Shown here in pieces: positions 34,301 through 45,832 of a stretch of 64,000 bases of DNA. This DNA is from Blasia pusilla (Eukaryota > Marchantiophyta > Marchantiopsida > Blasiales), in NCBI GenBank assembly GCA_050084515.1, contig CM114271.1:17732001-17796000 (forward strand), in the 5' to 3' direction. Under the pieces are notes generated by a model. The model saw nothing but the letters and a program-made list of their open reading frames with translations. It had not been told where the DNA came from and did no database searches. The first letter of the stretch is position 1. Every line of letters begins with the position of its first letter. The position numbers and the translations under genes were made by a program.

Positions 34301-36900
34301 CGAATTCGTGCCCCATCCCCCACGAATGTTGGAAAGGGGGGTTTGGTCGTGGTGCAGCCAAATATGGACATGAATTTTTTGAGATATAGTTTCAATATCA
34401 GATGATGCCACGGCGGTCTTGAAATGACTAACTTCCAAACTCACTCATAGGTTCCACTCAAAATGGTAACGATCCGTGACCATGAGCGTGCCTCCTATTG
34501 AAATGAAAATACTTTGGATTAGGATTTGGATAGAATGAGGATTTGGACATATCAATATATTATATCATGAGGGAAGGTGGTACCAATAACGAATAATAAC
34601 AAGAATTTTATGGACATTTCCGGGTCTCTAACACGGACCCACTCCTGGAGTTCAATATAGACCAGAGTTTAATACCTATAGTAGTGGCCAGCCCTTTTTA
34701 AAATAATTTAAAATATCATAAAGGTTGGGCTTATCACCGCTTCGGTTTTAACGCAAGTGAAGTCCTAAGTGGTGAAAAGCATAACTTATCCCATTTAAAT
34801 GGGTAAATGATGTTTATCACCACTTATTTGCTTGTCAAATTTCAGTTAAATCACCAGTGATATGCCTTGATAAGGTTTGACTTGTCTTATCCCTACTACT
34901 TGCTCCATTGGACTAATTTTGACCGGACACACTTATGCTTAAAATGAAAGACAACTACGAACTTCGTAAGTGAAGATGCGTTCGCATGCGCATGAAAAGG
35001 CTTGCAGACTGGATTTTGGTCTACGAAGCGCTCGATGTCTTTGGATGGAACTATTCATAGAAATGATTAATTTTCTTTACTTGGAAAAGGATGAAATTAT
35101 TATCGCAGTGTAAGGTCTCTACACCGGTAATTGTTTTTTGTTAAGTCGGTTGAGGGGAAACATTTTGCTTTTTGCCCCCATAAAAAAATGGCTATTACAA
35201 AGCATGAAGCTACTAGTATGGAATATCAAGTTGTAGAATTCATCCTCACTTAAGCCGCGAGGAAACACTTTGAGGAAATAAACAAGGATTCAATGTCGTA
35301 ATGGACCGAATCGCACACGAAGCGAGACGGCCTACAAACTGATCTCCACTCAGGAGGACACTTCTCAAGTACTCGATCTATTAGGGCGTGTAGAGTGTCG
35401 TCCTCGAAATAACTCAACCTCCATCCGCATAGAGGTCATGTGAGGCAAAAATAGAGTACCTCCAAGTTGATTATTTCACCACAAACCAGGATTCCTACAA
35501 AGTGATAGTCAAATCTCGAACCAAAACCGAATCTTCATCCAGAAGTGTGATGATAACCCTCGATTAGGACCCTAACCTCCAAAAACTCGCAATGGTAATG
35601 CAGTCCCTCCCTGACCCCCCCTCCCTCTCCGTCGTGCGCCGTAAACGAAGAGGGGCCAGGAAAATACGTATACGTACTTTGGTATGACACCAATACGCGT
35701 ATTTTTAGTGGGAGTACGAATACAATATATCGGTAGCTCGAGAGCTCTGCGTCGTCGTCGAGGAGTGGAGAAATGGAATGAGGATGATGAATGAACATGG
35801 TGCAGCGAGAGGATACAGGAGTGAATGATGTTGGATGCAAGTGCAGAACCCTGGAGGCCATAGCCGGATTGTTTGTATGGAGCAGAGGGGTGTCAGACAA
35901 AGCTGATTTCGACGAGATACAGTGTGGAAATCCCTGCACACGGCCGATAAAATTTTTTCCCGTGATGCGTTCACCGCGCTAAATTTCACTGCATACAGTG
36001 GCGCGCGCAGAAAATTGCCGAAGGTTTTGGCGACGACGAATTTGGATGCGGGCTGGTTGGAAATGAGCGAAGGCGTCGCGTGTCAGAGAGCGCTCGTCGC
36101 GTCAGGAGAGCGAACTGCGGGTGCGGAACTCTACGGATAGCTTTCAACCTTAGGGTTCCCGAGGTCTGCCGAGTGAAAATAATCCAGTCCAAAGATTATT
36201 GCAGTGCGGAGTTTTGGTCTGCGAAGCGCTCGATTACACTTCGTCGTAACTCGTAAGACTTGGAGTGCCGTAATAGCATTGCTCACGACAGACCTGAACC
36301 TGCCTGACGTCGTGTTTGTCGATTGTCGTAACACCGTCCGCTGCAATAAATCTGGAGCGCCTTGTGGATGTGGAGGTACAAGTCAGACGGTGTATGTCGG
36401 GTTTCCGTCGAGACGTTATCTGGGACTTGGTTGTCGTGCGGAAAGCACGAGCCCCGATTAAGCGTGTGCGTTTTCTGGTGTATCGCGGAGCTCATGACTG
36501 CCCGAACTGCGTCCGAAACTACAACACTTTCTCTCCCCTTTGCGACGTGTTTAGGTTATGCTTGTGAATCGAAGAGCTCGCACCAGTCTTATCAAGTCGT
36601 CACTCTTCGGGGAACGTGTTGCGTTTATGTCTAGGGTTATCAAGTCACATGGACGAGCTCTCTCATGCTGTCTCTACGACGCCTTGCTACTCCGCGAGAC
36701 CGACATGATGTTGCCCGTTCTCCCAAAGTTGACGAGTATGGGTATCTCATGTGTGTAGGGTGCTTTCTGTGGCTTGCTGTATACTAAGACTAGAAAATGG
36801 GAGACTCACACTTGCCATTGAAGGAGAAAGTTCTGTATGGTGGTGATTTAAGGACGCTGGAAATGTCCAGAAGAACTCTCCGTAGCCCACATTAAAGTTC
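34301..36900. other. Intergenic DNA upstream of the EPL1-like gene
   Basis: AT-rich to about 35.6 kb, then progressively more GC-balanced to 36.8 kb. Several open stretches occur on both strands after 35.7 kb, but they conflict with one another and match nothing I recognise. The promoter of the EPL1-like gene should lie near the right end. Confidence 0.45.
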
Positions 36901-37244
36901 CATATTAGATGCAATTTGTTCTTAGCTCAAGTACAGCTTCTCTTGGTCGGAAATGTTATATCAGCTTTTGTTGGGCGAGCGTCGCGAACAAAGAGGAGGC
37001 CTATTTATGTTCGTCGATTACTTTTAAGTGGGAAGCTCGGTCAAGTATTCCGCAGTAGATATCAGAGAATCAAAGCAGCGCTGCTGGGTCACTTCGGGTT
37101 CACTGGCACAAGCTATGGGTGCCGAAGTGGGGAGGAGATTCAGGATGAAGCAATTATGAGTGCAGTGGATGCTAATTACTCGAGCTCCAAGGGAGCTTGC
37201 TGAACTTGTATTCTGCTCGGGAGCTCGAGAGAGTCATTGTTGGG

Positions 37245-37295
37245 ATGAGCGCTGAGCGGGAGGGGGTCCAAAGGGTGATGAGCGGACATGAGTAG
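37245..37295 (+). promoter_or_regulatory. Short upstream ORF overlapping the EPL1 start codon
   Basis: ATG at 37245 opens a 16-codon frame (MSAEREGVQRVMSGHE) ending at TAG 37293-37295. It contains a second in-frame ATG at 37278. The main EPL1 ATG (37288) lies inside it in another frame, so the stop falls five bases after the main start begins. If transcribed in the leader, it would affect initiation at the main ATG. Confidence 0.6.
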
Positions 37296-40200
37296 GTTGT
37301 CTTTCAGGCCCCGCCCATTAGACATTCACAAAAAGCTTCCCATCGTCAAGTCAGTCAAGGATCTTGACAGTGATGAAGGCGCAGGGGTTTCCCGTACCGT
37401 GCAACATAACCACATTGCCTTGGACGCCGAAAATGAACTGGTAATTTGCCTTTTCTTTGTCCCGCGTTACTAGTTTGTAAATTACTGAGTGTCTTTGAAA
37501 CGTTTGAATTTCGCACGTTCACCTAAAACTTGTGGATTGGTCAGGTTATTGTTTAGTTTGACCTCAAGGGGTGTTTTGTTCATCTGCAGCTTTATCTAAG
37601 AATTGGATTGTGTTTCCACTCTAAGCTGCAATGAGTTGTGTTCCGTCAATGAAAACTAGTCTCTGATTCTCTGAGCAGATGGTCGTAATATGGATGGTCC
37701 AACAAAATTCAGCTTTCTGAATGTGCTATCTGTAAACTGGGTGCGGAATTTTTTGTGGTGAAATGTGAAATTTCTCGCGGCGGTTACTTTAGTCTGCATT
37801 ACAAGATCACTCTGCTCTTGAATCGCCATAGAATGTGATAACTTGGACACTTGGCAGTTCTTGCTGAGTCTGGAAAATGTGAACACGTCATGAAATGTAG
37901 CAACTGGTGGCTTGTCAGTATTTTATCCTGATAGTGGTCCCTACAAATTGCCACCATTGATATTGTGATTCAACTCATTTTGTGAAACATGTTTAGTCTT
38001 CCTTCCATGTATTTTCTGAGGAATCAAAGTGCTGACTGGTGGATGCCCCTCAGAAGAGGGTTTTTTCCACTATTGAAGTGTCAGTTATAATCAATATGAT
38101 TTCTTTGTGATCTATTTCTACAGCTAGATGAAGCTTGTAGAATCAAAATCTTGTCATCTTCAAGATTTTTGGGAATCAAGCTTGGTGATGGCTCCTTTTC
38201 TTCCTTCTGATTCAGAAAAGCCTATCTACCTCATATGCAAATCTGAAGTGGGCTCTTCCTTACTGTTTGAGAGACCTTAAGCATATTTTTCTCTAAACTG
38301 ATGTTTTAGGTGTATACAACTCCGACAAGACGCGGAGGTGCGGAGATCCCAACACCGAATTTTGAGGTGGTGGATTCATATGAGAGAGACTATACACGCT
38401 CTTTTAATCAGCCTCCATCATATCTTCGTGGTCGGGGAGGTAAGGTTTTGTCTAATGCAGTTGGATCTGATTGTGGTAGGAATGGACAAGACATGTATGA
38501 GGCTGGTGTGGCAAAGGTTTAAGGGTCATTTTGTTACTGAACTGCAATCTTCTGGTCATTTCTCGAGAACATTTGTTGAAGGTACACACAACTTAATTTG
38601 GTTGGTGTGCATGCAGCAAGGACTGAGGCAACAGAGTATGTTGAGTACGATCTGGATGATGAAGATGAAGATTGGCTCTTACAACTCAATGCAGAACGCA
38701 GAATATTGTCCCCTGAAAGGTTTGTGCTGTGTTTTCAAGGATAGTCAGTAGCTTCAAAGTGCCATCTAATCTATGAATTCAATCATTTTCTGCGCCCTGA
38801 TTTTTTGCCAAGAAATCTTCACTTACGTCATCAACACATAATGTGGTAACTTCTATCCACCTTGAATTGAAGTTACTAATTAAGACAATGGACTCTCAGG
38901 TGAAGTATGGCATTTTTTCTGATAAGATTAGTTAAATTGTAAATGATAGCTGTCCAGATAACGTAGGTGAGAAGGAAAGCATTCTTACAAGCAAACAAAG
39001 CATGTCGGGTGATCGGGAAGTATTGTTCTTATGGGTGCTGTGAGCCTAACTTGTAAGCAGTCAAGATTCAGTTGCTTCTGTACTGCATGGTGTCCATACA
39101 TAAAATCCTGCAAGGTCGTTTCTGTGTCCAGGTTTGAGTGGATGCTGTACAAGTTGGAGTTGTTGGATCATAAAGCCCGAGAAAGAACTGGAGGGATCCC
39201 TGTTACCCAGGGAGTGGCTGTACCTGTTCTTCTGCAGCGTGATGTTGCTATTGAGGTATTCCAGATGTCCATACAATCTGCACAACTCAATAACAGACAG
39301 GCTTATTAGTTTGATACCTACTTGCCTGTGTCCTGTTTATTTTGGTTTGGAGGGCTAGAAGAAGACACTGGTTTGATTGGATGCCCTGGCCAGATGTTAT
39401 ATTGGATCTTGTATATCTTATCACTGTGAATCCTGAGTACCTTTGAAGTTTTGAAAAGTGAAGAAGTGCACATCATAACTGCCCTGATGAGTCACAGGTG
39501 GTACTCGTATTGGTTGTTGAATGATGACTTCTATGTAGAAAAAAGGTTTTCTCTGGTATATCTTGGATGCATATCATATTACATTTAGGCAAAGCCTACC
39601 AGGGCAGTGTAGATGTATGCAATTTTAAGTAATATGTAAGAGTTTCTTAGCTGAAGCTTCTGCAGGCAGCAATCGTTGCTACACTTTTCTCCTGTAATGA
39701 CTGTGCTTGTGTAACTATCCCGTTTTGTTGGAGTTTGCAATAATTTCTGTTGAACCATGGCTTTGAGAAAAATGATTATTGGTCATATGTGGGATCTTTG
39801 CAGCTGTCTTTGAATTTGATGGCCCCTTGTACACTATCCTTGTTTGAGGCACAGGATTCATCTATGGGCTATACAGATAGGCTGACTAATTCATTTATTT
39901 GATGGACTTCCGAATGTTGATCAAAATCGAATGTTGTATTTGGCAGTCACTACGAGCTCAGACCAGCAGGCTTGCTGTTCTCACGGCTGTTTACGAGTTC
40001 TGGAAGTCAAAGGTATCTATTTCCTTTGTTGAAGAATTTTTGCTCAGAAACGAGTTTGTGCATTACCTTTCCTTGCAATTCTGGTATTCCAATAGAGTAT
40101 AGCGGCTGTTGGATGTGATGGACTTTAGCAGATGTGTTTGTGAGCAGAGCTCTTAGAGAACTAGGACTCAATGATAAGTGAGACTCTTTATTTGGAAAAC

Positions 40201-43200
40201 TTTATGGTGAGTTTATATCTCACAGCATTTTTTCTCATATTTGACTAATCTTGTATGTGCATTGCTTCATGTTTCCAGCGAGATCGTTGGCAAAAGCCTA
40301 TCCTGCGTCGACTTCAGGTGTGTACTAGACTGTCATCTTGAAGCTTCGGGATTAGTTGAACCTAGGCCAGGGTTGGATATTTGAACCAAAGGTATGCAGT
40401 AGCGTTATAGCTGTCTTGGGAATGGGATGAACTTTCACATTAATTTGACCAGGAAGTTCTTCTTGGTGACACCTATCAAACACTTGGTCAGACATGTCTC
40501 TACTTTCCTTTCTTGGATAAGATGGACTCAATCTATATTTTCGCCCTTAAATATTGCAAGATTAGGAAAAAGATTAATTTAAATTTGGATATGTGTTGCA
40601 TGCAATCTTTGACTTGTAACATGGCTGGTCTCTTCTGGGATGAAGGGCAAAGCAGCCTGCTAAGATTTACATGTGGTTTATTGATTTGAGCACTCGAGGA
40701 TGTACTTATGTTGGGCTGGTTCTATGTAGTTTGCTAAGGATATAGAAGGATGAGAACCCTGGGGACTCACTGAAGTTGAATGCGAAGTTAGATTATGTGT
40801 GATAACTCATCTTTGAAGTGGTTTGTTAATCAGTTTGTACTTTCCCTAGTACGAATTGCTGTGGCTCACAGCTGAATGTCAAGAATTTGTGAGTGAGGTC
40901 TTCCTATCAAATTTAGCTGGTCTGGTCCGTGGACCACCCATAGAAAAGTGTCTTTAGGAGTTTTGTGCGTGCCACACAATTTCCTACCGGAGGAGTGCCC
41001 AAACCTGCCATCTTTGTGCCTCTGTAGTGTCTCTCATGTAGAAAGTCTTCATTCTTCAGGTACTTTCATAATCCAGTATATGGCATACAATCATTAATTG
41101 GTTGCTAGTCCTGTCATTTATGCCTACCCGCAGAAAGATACCGTTCATCCTGTTTTCTGACAATCATTTACTGAGCTTTCAAGACCATGTAGATCCTGTT
41201 TGTTGTTGAGGTGTGATTCAAGCCTATTAAGCACCTTTACCTCCAACATGTATTGAACACTTGGAGGAGGATGATTTTTAGATTTCAGCAGATTCAGCTA
41301 GCAAGAAGTGGCAGACTGTGACAAATGCATACATGGAGCCAGTGTGATTTGGTTCCAGTTTATAATGGTTGACTGACATATGTTACTCTGAAAGAGTTGA
41401 CTTGTTCCATTTCTGCCTGTGACCCTTTCACACTTTGTTGTGTGACTGGTGACAAATGTGACTTTGCAAAACATTCACCCTAATATGTTTTATTTTAGTT
41501 GAGTTCCAGCCATTTGCTTTTTTGTTTTGCCCAAACACAGGAATTGTTACTGGTGGTAAACTGATTTCTTGGTCTTGCAGCCACCCCCACCGGTGAATGA
41601 TACCAACCCATTCAACGTCTTCAGGCCTAGGGAGAAGGTTCATAGACCTCACACTCGACGGGTTAGCACATTCTTGCCTGTGCAGTCATCTTCACTTCTT
41701 TTTGAAATTAATAATTGTTTTTCCTAACATACCAAGACACAATTAATAATTAATAATTGTTTCCTATTCATATGAACTGTTGAAGGGTAGATGGGTTGGA
41801 AGCCATGTTTCTATGATTCTGTGAAGAGTTGTTGTAATGCCAAATTACGTTAGACTTGTTTCAGTACTGGTTACACATAAAACTGTGGGTGAATAGGTGT
41901 GGAGGGACTGATATTGTTGAATCAAATCAATGTTATTGTGTTGTTCATTCATTATGTCCAAAATGATTTTTTTGGGTGTGATCAATTATGTCTCTGTACA
42001 ATAAAGTTTTTTCATCCAGTTTTCATGCTGAGACTTTTGTGGTTGTCCCCACAGATGCAGAGACGAGAAAATGATGTTTCGTCCTTTGAGAAGCTACGTC
42101 AAGTGAGTTTTCGTTTGGTGCACCCATTACTTGCATCTCATCTTGGACACTGTGAAGTCTGTTCACTAGAATCAAGGTCGTGTGGGTGTTTCTTCAGTTC
42201 AGATTTTGGACTCTTTGAGGGGAACTGAATGCTCTGTCGACTCATACACAGATAACTTGGAGAGGCTTTTTGCTTTTTAGATTTGGTATGTGTTTTATGA
42301 GTTTTTTCAGCCTAGTTGCGACCACAGTGCAGTTAAGTCTAACATTATCCATCTGTTGGTATTTGTGCCCAACATTATGCATGAGTGGCGGTCAAGTAGA
42401 TATTTCAGTGAAACTGATGTTGGAAAAACTTCTATCCAGGTTCGTCTTAACTTGGAGCAATCCAGGAACTTAATGCTGGCTTTGCAAAAGGTAAGTCATA
42501 GATCACATTATCCCTCCATTCTGTCAGGGAAGGCAAGTGAAGTCTTGCAGATCCAGAAATACTGAATTATATTGCAATTCTTACGATCTTGATGCTGTGG
42601 TTGTTTCATTGTTGAATCATACATAAAGATGTGGTAGGTTGTGAAAGAATCAAATGTGCCAAACTAATCTTGATTTTATTTTCGGTAGCTGTGATTTTTG
42701 ACCGGGAGTCATTATGTGGACATAGGTTGTCACTCTTCTGTATATCAAACTTGGTAGAGTGTAATGGTGCTGGAAAGATTTGTATGAATTCGTGTTGACC
42801 CAGAAATGCAAATAATCTGATGACTTTATTAACTAGAGGCTTTTGGGAGTAGGAATGTGGGGGCACACATTCTTTTTGCAATCAGGTGTAGAGTGTTGTA
42901 TGGACGAAGTGAATTGTTGTACTCAAAATGTTATTTTCATGGTACATGTGGCTTGATGTCTATGATGCAGAGGGAAGAAAAGAAGCGTGAGCTTGTAGAG
43001 TGTGAAGCAAATCTACAAAGAGTTCAATTAAGGCTGAAGGTATGATCTGATCTCGTTGGTGTCTGAGTGCTGGGCCTGGGGATGGTGTTTAAGGCACTTT
43101 GACAGTGAACAGTTGATGATAGGTAGGCTCTTGTTTCATTTATCTCAGAAATGGAAGTAACTTGTTTGTGCCTGATGGAACAGCATGATCCACGGCTTGA

Positions 43201-43972
43201 TGATGATGGTTTCATGGTTACGAATTCATCTATGTCTCATACTACCCGGAAATTTCCTCCTTCCAAACGTGGAGAGGATGGCCACAATCTGGGACAAAGG
43301 TCAAATTTTGGAGTCGGGACACAAGATCAAGTGTATGGGCCTGGTTGCTTGCGACCACCCTCGGAGTTGCCCACTCCGTTAGGTGAGGGTGGTGTAGGAG
43401 ATCAGTTCGATCGCCTGAAGCACAAACGGAAAAGAAGGCGATTGCCTCCTCCAAGAGGTCGACCTCAAAGAAGGGTGAGCCATTGTGGGCCCTTTTCCTT
43501 TGTTTGTCTTGTCTTTGAAAATCTCTCCTTGTATATGTTTTAGAAGACAGGAAAAGTTCTGACTCTTTTTTTTGAATGGTCCTTGCAGATGAAAGTTATG
43601 GATACATTGGAGCCTGTATTATTGTTTACTAAGCCTTTAGATTCTGAGAAACTTGCAGCTGCTGGCATTCTACCCCCGAAAGAACCCGCAGTGGAGAATG
43701 GTTTGAACACAGCACCTTATCGTTTTCATGGTAGAATTGGTCGGGGAGGCCGCATCATCTTTGATCGCTGGAACCCCTTAACTCGCACCCCAATAGATAG
43801 TTCTAGTTTCCCTTTTACCTCACCCTCAGGAATGTTACCAACTGCAGAGAGGTTTCACCCTCCTCTAGGTCCATGGCTAGACATACATGCAACCACTCAA
43901 ACCCACTTGAACACTGCTCCTGTTGCTGAAGTAGTAGAACACACTCCAAGTGCAAACGCACCATCTGCTTGA
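37288..43972 (+). CDS. EPL1: Enhancer of polycomb-like protein (EPL1 family), intact
   Basis: EPL1 proteins anchor the catalytic piccolo module of the NuA4 histone acetyltransferase in the nucleus. Twelve coding exons, all GT-AG and phase-consistent: 37288-37440, 38310-38439, 38617-38719, 39132-39255, 39947-40012, 40279-40317, 41581-41661, 42055-42102, 42440-42490, 42971-43039, 43184-43474, 43589-43972, giving 512 residues. The start is clear: MSRLSFRPRPLDIHKKLPIV is the family N-terminus. The EPcA-type region follows: EIPTPNFEVVDSYERDYT, YDLDDEDEDWL, DHKARERTGG, then ERxRWQKP-like RDRWQKPILRRLQ, NPFNVFRPREK and RRMQRRENDVSSFEKLRQ. A charged coiled-coil stretch (REEKKRELVECEANLQRVQ) precedes a basic patch (KHKRKRRRLPPPRGRP, nuclear localisation likely) and a plant-type end with PYRFHGRIGRGGRIIFDRWNP. 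No stop, frameshift or missing block was found. Introns run from about 110 bp to 1.26 kb. Confidence 0.96.
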
Positions 43973-44623
43973 TTTTGGTGCTGGGTGCCAGTCGCAATCT
44001 ACTCTCAGAGTTTGAGGAGTGGGCAGGGCCGTTTCGGGATGTAGAGTTGTTCCTCCTCTGCATAGTGTAGGGCCGGCATTGATGCTCTACTCTTGTACTA
44101 CTAACTTGTCCTTTTGTGCATATTCTCTCTATGGAAATGTGTCATTCCATGGCTCATGTTTTGTCTCGACTATGGACATCTCAAAAGTCTTGAAGTATGA
44201 TTTTCAGAGTTCATGATGCAGCCTTCATATTCCGACTGAAATCTTTAGGCTAGAAATTTTGACTCCACCCCCGAGGGTTTGGATTAAATCAGTGATCCTT
44301 TATTTGGGGTGGTGTCCATCATTTCCATGAGTTATCATTCTCCTATTGAGTAGGCAGAGAATTTTTCCCCGCAGGGTTGTCTTTCTCACTGGTTTTCTTG
44401 ATTGGCCCCCACCCAGGAATATCGCCATACCGATTATGAAGCCAATGCCCAATGTTTCCGGTTTCTCTAATGTAAAAGACCGGGAACCTGTGTATTGGAA
44501 TCCAAAGGCTGTTGAGTATATTATTTTATTACACCGCAATGTCTTCACTTTATTTATGTGCGCATTATAGGAATGTTCCGTTTCTCACATCTGATGGTGA
44601 TTTATTGGACTGCATGATTTGTT
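43973..44623 (+). other. EPL1 3' UTR and 3' flank
   Basis: Non-coding DNA after the EPL1 stop. Open stretches at 44300-44570 occur on both strands and cancel as evidence. No clear poly(A) signal was identified. Confidence 0.45.
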
Positions 44624-45121
44624 CTAGATTGAATCCTCAGAGACCGTTGGCTGAGTACATGTACTATGCCAGCTTCTAAAATAGTGGGTAAAATAATGCC
44701 TCACGTGGAAGAGTCTCTGCCTCTTTCTAGTCAACGCAGAACTTCTGATGGCGCCCAACCTGTCAGTTGAAAAGCCTGTGGGCGTTGAAATCCATCTACT
44801 ACAGCTGCATGCACAGAAGCTACTCGTCCCGTTTGTGTAGAGAATCGGTTCATCTGGAGTGTGGGACACTTCAGAGCGAGGGCGTACCTGATGCTGGGCC
44901 AAAATGGAGCATTTCTTGGAGACATTTCTTGGACTATCTCCTCAAGACACTCGTGTAAGAACCTCATGCTGTACGCCACGGAATCATCCCAAGCCCCGCA
45001 AGACACAATCTACGCGGTCATGGAGTCATCTGGACTCGCTGCACTCAAACCTTGCACAATCATGAACTATTGGTTGGCGCATGAGACCTCCAAAAGCCCA
45101 AGACCCCACTGGAGGTCTTGA
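44624..45121 (-). pseudogene. Unidentified degenerate coding remnant
   Basis: Minus-strand frames at 44731-45006 and 44624-44902 read like protein (RFLHECLEEIVQEMSP, then SIRYALALKCPTLQMNRF) with balanced composition. They break into stops towards 45.1 kb. I do not recognise the family. The position beside a tandem array and far from splice signals suggests an old mobile element or captured gene piece. Confidence 0.3.
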
Positions 45122-45491
45122 AGCCACCTCACCATACTTTTGTCACAAGCAGAGACGAAGTCTTTGCCCTCCCGGAAGTGGTGAAATCACCTCGATTTCG
45201 TCACAACCAGAGACGAGCTCCTAGCCCTCAGGGAGTCGGTGAACTGTACTCTACATAGTAGAACTGCAGGCGTGCGAGCCGTACTGAAACCACGAGCATA
45301 GATGTACTCTTAGCCTACGAGGACCGTTGTAGTCAAGTTACTGCATGGAAATCAGAAGCGTGGGTGAATTCTGAACTTATGAGCTGCACTAAATCCTCGA
45401 GCGCAGATGACCTTCTAGCTTCATAGCTGTGTTGTAGCAACAAACGTAGATGAACGCTCGGCTTCATAACTTCAATGAGATCAAAAGCGTA
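45122..45491. other. Flank of tandem array
   Basis: Balanced-composition DNA. From about 45440 it contains diverged versions of the 41-bp unit (gatgaacgctcggcttcat), so the array once extended further left. Confidence 0.5.
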
Positions 45492-45832
45492 GATGAACAC
45501 CTCTTCATAGCTTCATCGAGACTGCAAGGAGAGATGAACACCTCTTCATAGCTTCATCGAGCCTACAAGGACAGATGAACACCTCCTCATAGCTTCATCG
45601 AGACTGCAAGGAGAGACGAACACCTCTTCATAGCTTCATCGAGACTGCAAGGAGAGATGAACACCTCTTCATACCTTCATCGAGACTACAAGGACAGATG
45701 AACACCTCCTCATACCTTCATCGAGACTACAAGGACAGATGAACACCTCCTCATACCTTCATCGAGACTACAAGGACAGATGAACACCTCCTTCATAGCT
45801 TCATCGAGACTACAAGGATAGATGAACACCTC
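45492..45832 (+). repeat. 41-bp tandem repeat array, eight units plus a partial
   Basis: Units start with gatgaacacctc (or gacgaacacctc) and contain cttcatcgag and caaggaca or caaggaga. Seven units are 41 bp and the last full one is 42 bp; a partial unit begins at 45821. Variants fall in two subtypes, atagc and atacc before ttcatcgag; the atacc subtype forms a consecutive block (units 5-7), indicating recent local amplification. 41 is not a multiple of three, so it does not encode a simple peptide repeat. Confidence 0.95.

Noticed and set aside
35705-36634. Several short open frames on both strands upstream of EPL1
   Set aside because: They overlap each other on opposite strands and show no domain; consistent with GC-balanced promoter DNA.
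45492-45832. CRISPR-like array
   Set aside because: Units are contiguous 41-bp tandem copies with no spacers, in a plant nuclear context; a minisatellite.
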